64,000 nucleotides of DNA from Candidimonas nitroreducens (GTDB lineage: Bacteria > Pseudomonadota > Gammaproteobacteria > Burkholderiales > Burkholderiaceae_B): assembly GCF_002209565.1 (NCBI RefSeq), contig NZ_NJIH01000002.1, forward strand, positions 62,001 through 126,000, given 5' to 3'. The notes beneath the pieces are model-generated. The model saw only the letters and a program-made list of their open reading frames with translations, was not told where the DNA came from and did not search any database. The position numbers and the translations under genes were made by a program. Positions 28,796-37,836 of this stretch are shown here, in pieces. The first letter of the stretch is position 1. Every line of letters starts with the position of its first letter.

Positions 28796-29610
28796 TAGGG
28801 GCGACAGGCGGCTACCAGCAGAGCCTTCATGTCGCGCACCGCCTTTTCCCAGCCGTCGAAGACGGCGCGTGCGACGATGGCGTGGCCTATGTTGAGCTCG
28901 GACAAGCCCGGCAGTGCCGCTACGGCTTGCACGTTGCCGTAGTGCAGGCCGTGGCCGGCATTAACCCGCAGGCCCAGGGCCAGGCCCTGCGCGATGGCGC
29001 CGCGTATTCTTTCCAGCTCGCGGCTGGCCACGGCCGCATCGGCCGCAACGCCAGAGGCCGCCACGGCACTTGCCGCCACGGTATCGGCCACCACGGTATC
29101 GGCCGCGACGATATCGACCGCCGCGGTATCGACCGCCGCGGCATATGCTCCGGTGTGCAGCTCGATGACCTGGGCGCCGGCGCGCTGCGCGGCCTCGATC
29201 TGCCGCGCATCGGCGTCGATGAACAGCGACACGCGGATCCCTGCCTCGCCCAGCACGGCCACGGCATGGCGCACCGCCTCGAAGTGCGCCAGCACATCGA
29301 GGCCGCCCTCGGTGGTGAGCTCGGCGCGATTCTCGGGCACCAGGCAGACGTCGTCCGGCTTGACCTCGCAGGCTATGGCGAGCATTTCCGGCGTAATGGC
29401 GCATTCAAGGTTCATGCGGGTGCGCAGCCGGGCGCGGATGGCGCGCACGTCGGCGTCCTGGATATGGCGCCGGTCTTCGCGCAAGTGCAGCGTGATCAGG
29501 TCGGCCCCGGCGTCTTCGGCGCGCAGGGCCGCCTCGAGCGGGTCGGGATAAACAGTCAGGCGCTGCTGGCGCAGCGTCGCCACGTGATCGATATTTACGC
29601 CTAATTCCAT
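28795..29610 (-). CDS. pdxJ: Pyridoxine 5'-phosphate synthase
   Basis: Condenses 1-deoxyxylulose-5-phosphate with 3-amino-2-oxopropyl phosphate to make pyridoxine phosphate. The 271-residue TIM barrel has the family motifs: [59 protein letters not shown] and [10 protein letters not shown]. It begins at the ATG at 29610. It is about 28 residues longer than E. coli PdxJ (243), and the excess lies at residues 156-196, a run of pentapeptides such as VDTAA, ADTVV, ASAVA. The catalytic residues are outside this run, so the enzyme is probably active. Confidence 0.95.
   Translation of the reverse strand: MELGVNIDHVATLRQQRLTVYPDPLEAALRAEDAGADLITLHLREDRRHIQDADVRAIRARLRTRMNLECAITPEMLAIACEVKPDDVCLVPENRAELTTEGGLDVLAHFEAVRHAVAVLGEAGIRVSLFIDADARQIEAAQRAGAQVIELHTGAYAAAVDTAAVDIVAADTVVADTVAASAVAASGVAADAAVASRELERIRGAIAQGLALGLRVNAGHGLHYGNVQAVAALPGLSELNIGHAIVARAVFDGWEKAVRDMKALLVAACRP
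29041..29145. repeat. 15-bp tandem repeat inside pdxJ
   Basis: Seven consecutive 15-bp units of the type GRCCGCCACGGTATC (29041 to 29145) encode pentapeptides on the minus strand; a looser eighth unit lies at 29026-29040. Because the period is a multiple of three, changes in copy number keep the frame. Confidence 0.85.
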
Positions 29611-29714
29611 CTTTGTTCCTGCCGATGCCGCGGCTCTCTGGTGTCCACAGCCAGGGGAGGTTCGCTTCCTCAGCCCCGGCTCAGGCACCAGGGCCTGTTG
29701 ACGCTAGCATAGCA

Positions 29715-31274
29715 TCATGAGGCCGAAGTCTTTTGCGGCGCGGCCGTGGCGGGCGCGCCGCCGGCCTGGCCCGCGGGGGCTTGCGCAGCGGCGGCCGCCG
29801 GGGCGCCGCTGTTTTCCAGCCAGCCGCCGCCCAGCGCCTTGTACAGGTTCACGCGGTTGACCAGCGAGTCCAGGCCGGCCTGCAGGAACGAGCTCTGCAC
29901 CGCATACAGATTCACCGCGGCGGTCTGCACCTGCAGGAAGCTGTCGACGCCGCTCTTGTAGCGTATCTGGGCCAGATCCAAGGCCCGCTGCGACTCGGTC
30001 TGCTCGGAGCGCAAGGCGTCGAGCTGGCTGGAATACGTCGCCTCGCCGGCCAACGCGTCGGCCACTTCGCGGAAGGCGGTCTGTATGGCCTTCTCGTACT
30101 GCGCCACCGCGATCTTCTGGTTCGCCTTGGCCAGATCCAGATTGCCGGCCAGGCTGCCGCCGGCGAACAGGGGCTGGGTGATCGTGGGCGAGAACGACCA
30201 CATGCCGTTGCCCGCCTGGAACAGTCCGCTCAGGGCGGGACTGGCCAGGCCCAGCAGCGCGGTAATGGAAATATTCGGGAAGAACTGCGCCCTGGCCGCC
30301 CCGATATTGGCATCGGCCGCCTTCAGATTGTGCTCGGCCTGCATGATGTCGGGCCTGCGCTCGAGCAGATCGGACGGCAGCCCGATGGGCACCGCCGACA
30401 GCATCTGATCCCTGCCGAACACGGCGCCCGCCGGCAGATCCGCCGGGATGGGCTCGCCCAGCACCAGCTGCAGGGCATTGCGCGCCTGCGACTGGGCGCG
30501 CAGCGTGGCCTGCAGGTCGGCGCGCGAGGCGTCGAGCTGCGCCTTGGCCTGGGCGACGTCCAGCGCCGACGCCACACCATTATTGAATGTGGACTGCACC
30601 AGGTCGTAGGTGCTCTGGCGCGACTGCATGGTCTTGCGCAGCAGATCGGCCTGCTGTTCGGCGCTGCGCAGATTGAAATAGGCCTGCGCCACTTCGCCGA
30701 TCAGGCTGATCTGGACGGTGCGCTGCGCCTCTTGCGTAGCCAGGTACTGTTCGTAGGCAGCCTTGGTCAGGTTCTTGATGCGGCCGAAGAAATCCAGCTC
30801 GAAGGAAGATATGCCGACGCCGGCCTGCAGCGAGCGGCTCATGCGGGTGGAAGCGCCGTTGGCGCGCCGCACCGATTGAGAGCTGCTGGTGATGGTGCTG
30901 CTGCCCTGCAGGCCTATGGTGGGCAGGCGCGCGCCGGCCTGGATGCCGTACTGGGCTTGCGCGGCCAGCACGTTCTGCACGGCGATGCGCATATCGCGGT
31001 TGTTCTCGAGCGCAATGCCGATCAGGGCCTGCAAGCGCGGATCGCGGAAGAATTGGCGCCAGCCGAGGTCGGCGGTGTGCGCGACCTGCGGCGTGGCCGC
31101 GGCCGCGCTTTGCGTGCCTTCGCGTGCGGCGCCGGCGGCGGCCTGCTGCAGGTCGGGGTACTGCTGCGCCACGGGCGCGGCGGGACGCTGATAGTCGGGC
31201 GCAAGCGAGCATCCGGCCAGCATCAGAGCCGTGGCGGCCGACACGCCCGCATAGCGGAAAGAACGCGGGCTCAT
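29715..31274 (-). CDS. RND efflux outer-membrane lipoprotein (OprM/NodT family)
   Basis: Outer-membrane channel of a tripartite efflux pump. The 519-residue precursor has a lipoprotein signal with lipobox LAGC (residues 18-21), then two outer-membrane-efflux-protein repeats, with LGWRQFFRDPRLQALIGIALENNRDMRIAVQNV in the first and the family motif of alternating helices in the second. It overlaps the pump gene by 4 bp at its start (ATGA). The C-terminus is extended by an Ala/Pro-rich tail of about 30 residues. Last gene of the acrA-acrB-OMF set. Confidence 0.93.
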   Translation of the reverse strand: MSPRSFRYAGVSAATALMLAGCSLAPDYQRPAAPVAQQYPDLQQAAAGAAREGTQSAAAATPQVAHTADLGWRQFFRDPRLQALIGIALENNRDMRIAVQNVLAAQAQYGIQAGARLPTIGLQGSSTITSSSQSVRRANGASTRMSRSLQAGVGISSFELDFFGRIKNLTKAAYEQYLATQEAQRTVQISLIGEVAQAYFNLRSAEQQADLLRKTMQSRQSTYDLVQSTFNNGVASALDVAQAKAQLDASRADLQATLRAQSQARNALQLVLGEPIPADLPAGAVFGRDQMLSAVPIGLPSDLLERRPDIMQAEHNLKAADANIGAARAQFFPNISITALLGLASPALSGLFQAGNGMWSFSPTITQPLFAGGSLAGNLDLAKANQKIAVAQYEKAIQTAFREVADALAGEATYSSQLDALRSEQTESQRALDLAQIRYKSGVDSFLQVQTAAVNLYAVQSSFLQAGLDSLVNRVNLYKALGGGWLENSGAPAAAAAQAPAGQAGGAPATAAPQKTSAS

Positions 31275-34200
31275 GGCTGTTCCCCGTCGGTAGTGTGCGA
31301 GGCATCGGGTGATTGCGCCGTGCCGTTGTTCAGTTCCGGATGCGGCGCCGGCGCGTGCGGCGCGTGCGCGCCCAGCACCTTGACCTTGGTCTTGAACAGC
31401 TTCAGCACCACCACGAAGAAGGTCGGGACGAACAAGACTGCCAGCGGCGTGGCCGCCAGCATGCCGCCCAGCACGCCCAGGCCCACCGCGTTCTGGCTGG
31501 CCGCGCCGGCCCCGGTGGCGATGGCCAGGGGCACCACCCCCAGGATGAAGGCGAACGAAGTCATCAGGATCGGCCGGAAGCGCAGCCGCGCCGCCTCGAT
31601 GGTCGAATCGATAAGGCTGTTGCCGTCGGCGTACATGTCCTTGGCGAACTCCACGATAAGAATGGCGTTCTTGGCCGCCAGGCCGATGACTGTGACCATG
31701 CCTACCTGGAAGTACACGTCGTTGGACATGCCCATGCCATAGATCAGCGCCACGGCCCCCAGCATGCCCAGCGGCACCGCCAGCATCACCGACAGCGGAA
31801 TCGCCCAGCTTTCGTACAGGGCGGCCAGCACCATGAACACCACCAGCATGGCCAGGCCGAGCAAGATGCCGGACTGGCTGCCGGCCTGCCGTTCCTGGTA
31901 GGACAGGCCGGTCCACTCATAGGCGAAGCCCGGCGGCAGCTTGGCCACCAGCGCTTCCAGATGCTCCATGGCCTGGCCCGTGGAATAGCCCGGCGCGGCC
32001 GAGCCGCCTATGCGCAGCGATTCATAGCTGTTGTAGCGCACCACCTGCACGGGGCCCTGAGTCCATTTGGCCGTCACGAACGAGGACAGCGGCACCATGG
32101 TGCCCTGGCCGTTGATGGCATTGAGCTTCATGATGTCGTCGATGTTCATGCGGTGCTTGGCATCGGCCTGCACCCACACGTTCTGCACCCAGCCCATATT
32201 GGTGAACTTGGCGACGTAGGCCGAGCCTATGGCCGCGGAAATCACATTGGCCGCCTCGCTGAAGCTCACACCCAGCGCCGCCGCCTTGTTGCGGTCTATG
32301 GACAGCATCAATTGCGGGCCGGGCCCCAGCCCCGTGATGTGAGTCTGGGACAGCGCCGGGTCTTTGGAGGCCATTTGCAGCAGCTGCTGCGCCGCCGCCA
32401 TCAAGGCATCGTGGCCCGCACCGCCGCGGTCTTCCAGGCGCATGTCGAAACCCGAGGCATTGCCCAGCGAAGAGATGGCCGGCGGCACCACCGCGAACAC
32501 CATCGAGTCGGGCAGGCCGAACAGCAGTTTCTGGGTGGCGCGCGAGGCGACGGCCTGGGCCGAGTTGGCCGCGCCCTTGCGGTCTTTGAAGTCCTTGAGG
32601 GTGACGAAGGCGATGGCCGAATTCAAGCCGTTGCCATTGAAGCTGAAGCCCTGCACGGTGATCATGTTTTCCGTTTGCGGCTGCTTCCTGAAATAATCTT
32701 CGACCTTCTCGATGACTTCGAGGGTGCGGTTGGCGGTAGAGCCGGCCGGCAGCTCCATGTTGACCGCGATGTAGCCCTGGTCTTCGATGGGCAGGAAGGA
32801 CGTGGGCAGGCGCAGGTAGATCCAGCCCAGCGCCACCAGTATTACCAGGTAGATGAGCATCATGCGGCCGCCGCGCTTCAGGCTGCGGCCCACCCAGCCC
32901 TCGTAGCCCTTGGTGGTGCGCTCGAAGCCGCGGTTGAACCAGCCGAAGAAGCCCCGCTTGCCCTCATGGTGCCCTTTCGGTATGGGTTTCAGCAGCGTGG
33001 AGCACAGGGCGGGCGTGAAGCTCAGGGCCAGGAAGGCCGAGAACAAAATGGATATGGCCATGGCCACCGAGAACTGGCGGTAGATCACGCCCACCGAGCC
33101 GTTCATGAAGGCCAGCGGCAGGAACACCGTGGTCAGCACCAGGGTGATGCCGACGATGGCTCCCGTGATTTGCGGCATGGCCTTCTTGGTGGCCTCTTTG
33201 GGCGACAAGCCGTCTTCCACCATGATGCGTTCGACGTTCTCGACCACCACAATGGCGTCATCGACCAATATCCCGATGGCCAGCACCATGGCGAACATGG
33301 TCAGCACATTGATGGAAAAGCCCAGCGCCAGCATGACCGCAAAGGCGCCCAGCATCGCCACCGGCACCACCAGCGCCGGGATCAGCGTGTAGCGCACGTT
33401 CTGCAGGAACACGAACATCACCACGAACACCAGCACCATGGCTTCGAGCAGGGTTTCTAGCACCTGCTCGATGGACAGCTGCACGTAGGGCGAGGTGTCG
33501 TAGGGAATGCTGTACGTGATGTTGTCGGGGAAGTACTTGGACAGGCTTTGCAGCTCTGCCCGCACGGCCACCGCGGTGGCCAGCGCGTTGGCGTCGGGGG
33601 TAAGCGACAGCGCAAAGGCCGCGGTCGGCTTGCCATTGAGCCGGGCGCCGAACTGATAATTGTCGGCCCCGACCTCGATGCGCGCGACATCGCGCAGGCG
33701 CACGCTGGAGCCGTCGACATTGGAACGCAGCACGATGCTGCCGAAATCCTTGACCGTCGCAAGCTGGCCGTTGACCAGGATCGGCGCGGTCACGCGCTGC
33801 GTATCGGGATTGGGCGGCGAGCCGATGATGCCGCCGGAGATCAGCACGTTCTGCGCCGCGATGGCGGACTGCACCTGCGCCATGCTGAGCTGGTAGCCGG
33901 CCAGCTTGTCGGGGTCGACCCAGATGCGCATGGCGCGCGGGGCCGCGAACAGCTGGAAATTACCCACCCCGGACACGCGCGAGAGAGGGTTCTGGATATT
34001 GCGGGTGATGTAGTCGGCCAGCGCCGCCTGATCCAGCGAGCCGTCTTTGGACGAGACGGTGACCACCATCAGGAAGCCGGGGTTGGTCTGGGCGACTTTC
34101 AGGCCCTGCTGCACCACTGCCGCGGGCAGGCTGGAGGTGACGTTCGAAATACGGTTCTGCACGTCGACCTGGGCCAGGTCGGGATCGATGCCGGGAGCGA

Positions 34201-34480
34201 ACGTGGCCGTGATCTGCGACTGCCCGTAGGAATCGCTGACCGACTCGTAATACAGCAGGCCCTTGGCGCCATTGAGCTGATTCTCGATGACGCTGGTGAC
34301 GGAAGTGGCGACGTCCTGGGCCGAAGCGCCGGGATACGAAGCCGTGACGTTGATTTGCGGCGGCGCCACCTGCGGGTACTGGGCCACCGGCATGTTGGGA
34401 ATAGCCAGCAGGCCGGCCAGGGCGATCGCCAGCGCGACCACCCAGGCAAAAATCGGTCTATCGATAAAAAATTGCGGCAT
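31271..34480 (-). CDS. acrB: RND multidrug efflux transporter (HAE-1 family)
   Basis: Inner-membrane proton/drug antiporter of 1069 residues with the twelve-helix RND layout and two large periplasmic loops. The N-terminus MPQFFIDRPIFAWVVALAI is typical of the HAE-1 family. The proton-relay aspartates are present in GILVDDAIVVVENVERIM near residue 405. The gene is in one frame and normal in length. It lies between the membrane fusion and outer-membrane genes. Substrates cannot be read from sequence; orthologues export several antibiotics and dyes. The symbol is a family name. Confidence 0.94.
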   Translation of the reverse strand: MPQFFIDRPIFAWVVALAIALAGLLAIPNMPVAQYPQVAPPQINVTASYPGASAQDVATSVTSVIENQLNGAKGLLYYESVSDSYGQSQITATFAPGIDPDLAQVDVQNRISNVTSSLPAAVVQQGLKVAQTNPGFLMVVTVSSKDGSLDQAALADYITRNIQNPLSRVSGVGNFQLFAAPRAMRIWVDPDKLAGYQLSMAQVQSAIAAQNVLISGGIIGSPPNPDTQRVTAPILVNGQLATVKDFGSIVLRSNVDGSSVRLRDVARIEVGADNYQFGARLNGKPTAAFALSLTPDANALATAVAVRAELQSLSKYFPDNITYSIPYDTSPYVQLSIEQVLETLLEAMVLVFVVMFVFLQNVRYTLIPALVVPVAMLGAFAVMLALGFSINVLTMFAMVLAIGILVDDAIVVVENVERIMVEDGLSPKEATKKAMPQITGAIVGITLVLTTVFLPLAFMNGSVGVIYRQFSVAMAISILFSAFLALSFTPALCSTLLKPIPKGHHEGKRGFFGWFNRGFERTTKGYEGWVGRSLKRGGRMMLIYLVILVALGWIYLRLPTSFLPIEDQGYIAVNMELPAGSTANRTLEVIEKVEDYFRKQPQTENMITVQGFSFNGNGLNSAIAFVTLKDFKDRKGAANSAQAVASRATQKLLFGLPDSMVFAVVPPAISSLGNASGFDMRLEDRGGAGHDALMAAAQQLLQMASKDPALSQTHITGLGPGPQLMLSIDRNKAAALGVSFSEAANVISAAIGSAYVAKFTNMGWVQNVWVQADAKHRMNIDDIMKLNAINGQGTMVPLSSFVTAKWTQGPVQVVRYNSYESLRIGGSAAPGYSTGQAMEHLEALVAKLPPGFAYEWTGLSYQERQAGSQSGILLGLAMLVVFMVLAALYESWAIPLSVMLAVPLGMLGAVALIYGMGMSNDVYFQVGMVTVIGLAAKNAILIVEFAKDMYADGNSLIDSTIEAARLRFRPILMTSFAFILGVVPLAIATGAGAASQNAVGLGVLGGMLAATPLAVLFVPTFFVVVLKLFKTKVKVLGAHAPHAPAPHPELNNGTAQSPDASHTTDGEQP

Positions 34481-34538
34481 AAATGCTCACTCTACAAGCG
34501 CTGCGACGACGACTGAAAGGCGATGGCGCAAGCTGCGC

Positions 34539-35792
34539 TCAGCCCTTGGCGCCGGACGGCGCGGCGGCGGGCTTGTCCGTGGCGGCGGGCGCCTTGTGCG
34601 CGTCCGGCCCCGCTGCCGCAGGCGCGGCGCCCTGCGGCTTGCCTTGATTCCAGGGCATGGGCTGTACCGGAGCGCCCGGCCGGATCTTCTGGAAGCCCTC
34701 GACCACCACCACGTCGCCGGCGTGCAGGCCCTTGTAGATTACCGACTTGCCCTTGACCTCGGGGCCGACCTGCACCATGATCTGCGCGGCCTTGCCGTCC
34801 TTGACCACATACAAGGCGCTGAGGCCCTCGGCGGTGCGCTGCAGCGCCTGCTGCGGCACCAGCAGCGCCTGCTGATCCACGCCCTCTTCGATGCGGGCCT
34901 GTACGTACATGCCCGGCAGCAGGATCTTGTCGGGGTTGGGGAACACCGCGCGCAGATTCACCTGGCCCGTGTTGGGATCGACCGTGACGCCCGAGAACAG
35001 CAGTTCGCCGCTGTGGTCGTACAGGGTGCCGTCTTCCAGCACGACCTCGGCCTTGGCCCTGCCAGAACTGGTTTGCTTGAGCTCGCCGCTGGCCAGGGCG
35101 CGCCGCAGGCGCGACAGATCGGTGGTCGACTGGCTGAAGTCGACATAGACGCGGTCGAGCTCCTGCACGGTCGCCAGCTGGGTGGCGCTGCTGGCGCTGA
35201 CCAGCGCGCCTTCGGTGACCAGCGATTTGCCGATGCGCCCCGATATGGGCGACACCACGCGCGTATAGCCAAGGTCGATATCGGCGGACTCGAGCGAGGC
35301 CTGGGCCGCGGCGACCGCCGCATTGGCCTGGCCGGCCTGGGCCAGCGCATTGTCGTAGTCCTGGCGGCTGATGGCGTTGACCTTGATGAGCTGCGCATAG
35401 CGCTGCGCCAGCAGGCGCGCACTGCGGGCGTCGGCCTGGGCCTTCTTGAGCTGCGCATCGGCCTGATCGCGCGCCGCCTTGTAAGGCGCCGGATCGATGG
35501 TGAACAGCAGGTCGCCTTCTTTGACGTCGCTACCTTGGGTAAACGCCACCTGGGTGACGATACCGTTCACGCGGGCACGGATTTCCGCGTCTTTGATGGC
35601 CTCGACACGTCCGGGTAATTCAGTATAGATGGCCGTGTGCTGCGGCTGTACCGTGACGACACTGACCGGAACTTTCATGCCGCCCTCCGCCGGTTTCGGC
35701 TTCTCGCCGCAGCCGGCCAGCGCCAGCGCGATGATCGATGAAATTACGGCAACCCGGGCTTTCCGCCGCAACGACGGATGGACTATCGGCAT
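34539..35792 (-). CDS. acrA: RND efflux membrane fusion lipoprotein
   Basis: Periplasmic adaptor of the pump, 417 residues. It has a lipoprotein signal (IIALALAGCGEKP, lipid Cys near 28), a biotinyl-lipoyl-like hairpin split around a coiled coil (PGRVEAIKDAEIRARVNGIV, then RVVSPISGRIGKSLVTEGALV), a beta-barrel domain and an Ala/Pro/Lys-rich C-terminal tail. First gene of the pump operon, 58 bp before acrB. No TetR-type regulator lies beside it, which is unusual for such pumps; its control must be elsewhere. Confidence 0.93.
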   Translation of the reverse strand: MPIVHPSLRRKARVAVISSIIALALAGCGEKPKPAEGGMKVPVSVVTVQPQHTAIYTELPGRVEAIKDAEIRARVNGIVTQVAFTQGSDVKEGDLLFTIDPAPYKAARDQADAQLKKAQADARSARLLAQRYAQLIKVNAISRQDYDNALAQAGQANAAVAAAQASLESADIDLGYTRVVSPISGRIGKSLVTEGALVSASSATQLATVQELDRVYVDFSQSTTDLSRLRRALASGELKQTSSGRAKAEVVLEDGTLYDHSGELLFSGVTVDPNTGQVNLRAVFPNPDKILLPGMYVQARIEEGVDQQALLVPQQALQRTAEGLSALYVVKDGKAAQIMVQVGPEVKGKSVIYKGLHAGDVVVVEGFQKIRPGAPVQPMPWNQGKPQGAAPAAAGPDAHKAPAATDKPAAAPSGAKG

Positions 35793-35891
35793 TTATAAAA
35801 CTCCCATTCTGCACCGCGCCACGATAAGCGCTGCGGGAAGGATCCTGTCTTTTTGTAAACGGCGAGTATAAAGCCAAATTGCCCCCAACAA

Positions 35892-35926
35892 AATGAAATT
35901 CGGTGCTATTACCCCCTTATTTCATT
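35892..35926. promoter_or_regulatory. Inverted repeat upstream of the efflux operon
   Basis: AATGAAAT (35892-35899) and ATTTCATT (35919-35926) are perfect arms with a 19-bp spacer in the 191-bp gap between the ABC ATPase gene and acrA. The symmetric, AT-rich arms look like a repressor operator for the efflux genes. No T-run follows, so a terminator role is less likely. Confidence 0.4.
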
Positions 35927-35983
35927 GAACTGGGATAGCGAGCCGGCGCCCCGGGCGCGGCAGCGGCGGCCCGGCGCAGGCCT

Positions 35984-36778
35984 TCAGCCCAGCAGCAGCG
36001 CGTCGTCGGACAGCTTTTCGCCGCGCACGCGCTCGAACATGGCAAGCAGGTCGGGCACGTCCATGCCCTTGCGCTCGTCGCCGGACACGTCCAGCACCAC
36101 ATTGCCCTGGTGCAGCATGACGGTGCGCTGGCCCACGTCCAGCGCCTGGCGCATGCTGTGCGTGACCATCATGGTGGTGAGGCGGCTTTCCTCGACGATG
36201 CGCACGGTAAGATTCAGCACGAAATCGGCGGTGCGCGGATCGAGCGCGGCCGTATGCTCGTCCAGCAGCAGTATGCGCGAGGGCTGCAGCGCCGCCATGA
36301 GCAGGCTCACGGCCTGGCGCTGCCCGCCCGAAAGCAGGCCGATACGGTCGCTGAGGCGGTTCTCCAGGCCCAGTCCGAGGATCGCCAGGCGCTCGCGGAA
36401 CTCCTCGCGCATGGGCTTCCTGACCGCCAGCGACAGCCCGCGGCGCCGGCCGCGGTTATATGCCAGCGCCATGTTCTCTTCGATACTGAGGTTTTCGCAG
36501 GTGCCCGCCATGGGATCCTGGAACACGCGCGCCACTTGCGCGGCCCGGGCCCACACGGGCTTGCGCGTCACGTCGCGGCCGCTGATGAGTATCGTGCCAC
36601 TGTCTATCGCCAGATCGCCCGAGACCGCGTTCAGGAAGGTCGACTTGCCCGCGCCGTTGGAACCGATCACGGTGACGAACTGGCCTTCGGGTATGTCCAG
36701 CGACATGCCGCGCAGCGCCCGGGTTTCGATGGGCGTGCCGGCGTTGAACGTGATGTGGATGTCTTTTGCGCTCAGCAT
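35984..36778 (-). CDS. ABC transporter ATP-binding protein
   Basis: The 264-residue ATPase has Walker A GSNGAGKST near 41-49, signature LSGGQRQAVS near 150, Walker B RILLLDEHTAAL near 170 and an H-loop histidine in VTHS. It energises the permease encoded 7 bp upstream. Such an ATPase-permease-binding protein set, with the DUF-type binding protein below, matches the TrpXYZ-like importers of aromatic amino acids; substrate is inferred. Confidence 0.9.
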   Translation of the reverse strand: MLSAKDIHITFNAGTPIETRALRGMSLDIPEGQFVTVIGSNGAGKSTFLNAVSGDLAIDSGTILISGRDVTRKPVWARAAQVARVFQDPMAGTCENLSIEENMALAYNRGRRRGLSLAVRKPMREEFRERLAILGLGLENRLSDRIGLLSGGQRQAVSLLMAALQPSRILLLDEHTAALDPRTADFVLNLTVRIVEESRLTTMMVTHSMRQALDVGQRTVMLHQGNVVLDVSGDERKGMDVPDLLAMFERVRGEKLSDDALLLG

Positions 36779-36785
36779 GTCGGTT

Positions 36786-37676
36786 TCAACGCCCCCTCTT
36801 GCCGCGCAGCCGCTTCTTGAGCAGCGGGATCACCAGCGCGATCGTCACCAGCACCGCGGTCACCAGGTTCAGATCCTGGGCCTGCAGGCCTATGAAGTCG
36901 GCATTCAGCGCCAGCGCGATGAAGAAGCGGTACAGCACGGCGCCGACGATCACCGCCAGCGTGATGATCACCAGGCGGCGCGAAGGCATTACGCTCTCGC
37001 CTACGATGACGGCGGCCAGGCCGATGACGATGGTGCCTATGCCCATGGATATGTCGGATCCGCCCTGCGACTGCGCGAACAAAGCCCCGGCCAGCGCCAC
37101 CAGCGCATTGGAAATGGCCATGCCGCCCAGGATCATATTGCCCGTGGCCACGCCCTGCGAGCGCGCCATGCGCGGATTGGAGCCCGTGGCGCGCATCGCC
37201 AGCCCCATCTGCGTCGAGAAGAACCAGTCGAGAATGAACTTGATCGCGATGACCAGCACCAGCAGCAACAGCGGCCGCGCCACATAGTCGCTCAGGCCCG
37301 GCGGCTGCAGTACGGTGAACACCGTGGCGTTGTTGATCAGCGGCACGTTGGGCTTGCCCATGATGCGCAGATTGATGGAATACAGGGCGATCATCATCAG
37401 GATGCTGGCCAGCAGATCCATGATCTTGAGCCTGACATTGAGCCAGCCGGTGATGGCGCCCGCCAGGGCGCCGGCCAGCGTCGCCGCCAGGGTCGAAGAA
37501 AATGGATCGACGCCGGCGCTGATGAGCGTGGCGGCCACTGCCCCGCCCAGCGGAAAGCTGCCGTCGACCGTCAGATCGGGGAAATTGAGCATGCGGAACG
37601 AGATCAGCACGCCCAGCGCCACCAGGCCGAATATCAGGCCTATCTCGAAAGCGCCCCAAAGAGAATAAATAGACAT
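36786..37676 (-). CDS. ABC transporter permease
   Basis: The 296-residue inner-membrane protein has eight or nine hydrophobic helices and resembles branched-chain amino acid permeases (RMLNFPDLTVDGSFPLGGAV near the N-terminus; MGLAMRATGSNPRMARSQGV is the cytoplasmic loop that meets the ATPase). The start at 37676 (MSIYSLWGAFEIGLIFGL) gives a normal length. It sits between the ATPase gene and a substrate-binding protein gene, with a 160-bp spacer on that side containing a long hairpin. Confidence 0.9.
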   Translation of the reverse strand: MSIYSLWGAFEIGLIFGLVALGVLISFRMLNFPDLTVDGSFPLGGAVAATLISAGVDPFSSTLAATLAGALAGAITGWLNVRLKIMDLLASILMMIALYSINLRIMGKPNVPLINNATVFTVLQPPGLSDYVARPLLLLVLVIAIKFILDWFFSTQMGLAMRATGSNPRMARSQGVATGNMILGGMAISNALVALAGALFAQSQGGSDISMGIGTIVIGLAAVIVGESVMPSRRLVIITLAVIVGAVLYRFFIALALNADFIGLQAQDLNLVTAVLVTIALVIPLLKKRLRGKRGR

Positions 37677-37714
37677 GAAGGAATCGGATCTGGAAAAGGC
37701 CGCCCGCGGCAGCG

Positions 37715-37809
37715 GGCGCCGGCATCGAGCCCGGCGCCCATGCGCCCGCGGGCCGTCATGCAGGGCCGCTGCGCCGCCGACGGCGCGGCGCGGGCTCGAT
37801 GCCGGCGCC
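37715..37809. repeat. 19-bp inverted repeat between binding protein and permease genes
   Basis: The arms at 37715-37733 and 37791-37809 are perfect reverse complements, with a 57-bp GC-rich spacer that can itself fold. On the minus strand this lies after the binding-protein stop. It may protect the upstream mRNA end and lower permease/ATPase expression, as intergenic hairpins do in other importer operons. Confidence 0.75.
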
Positions 37810-37836
37810 GGCCGCAAGGCATTGCGGGCTATTGTT

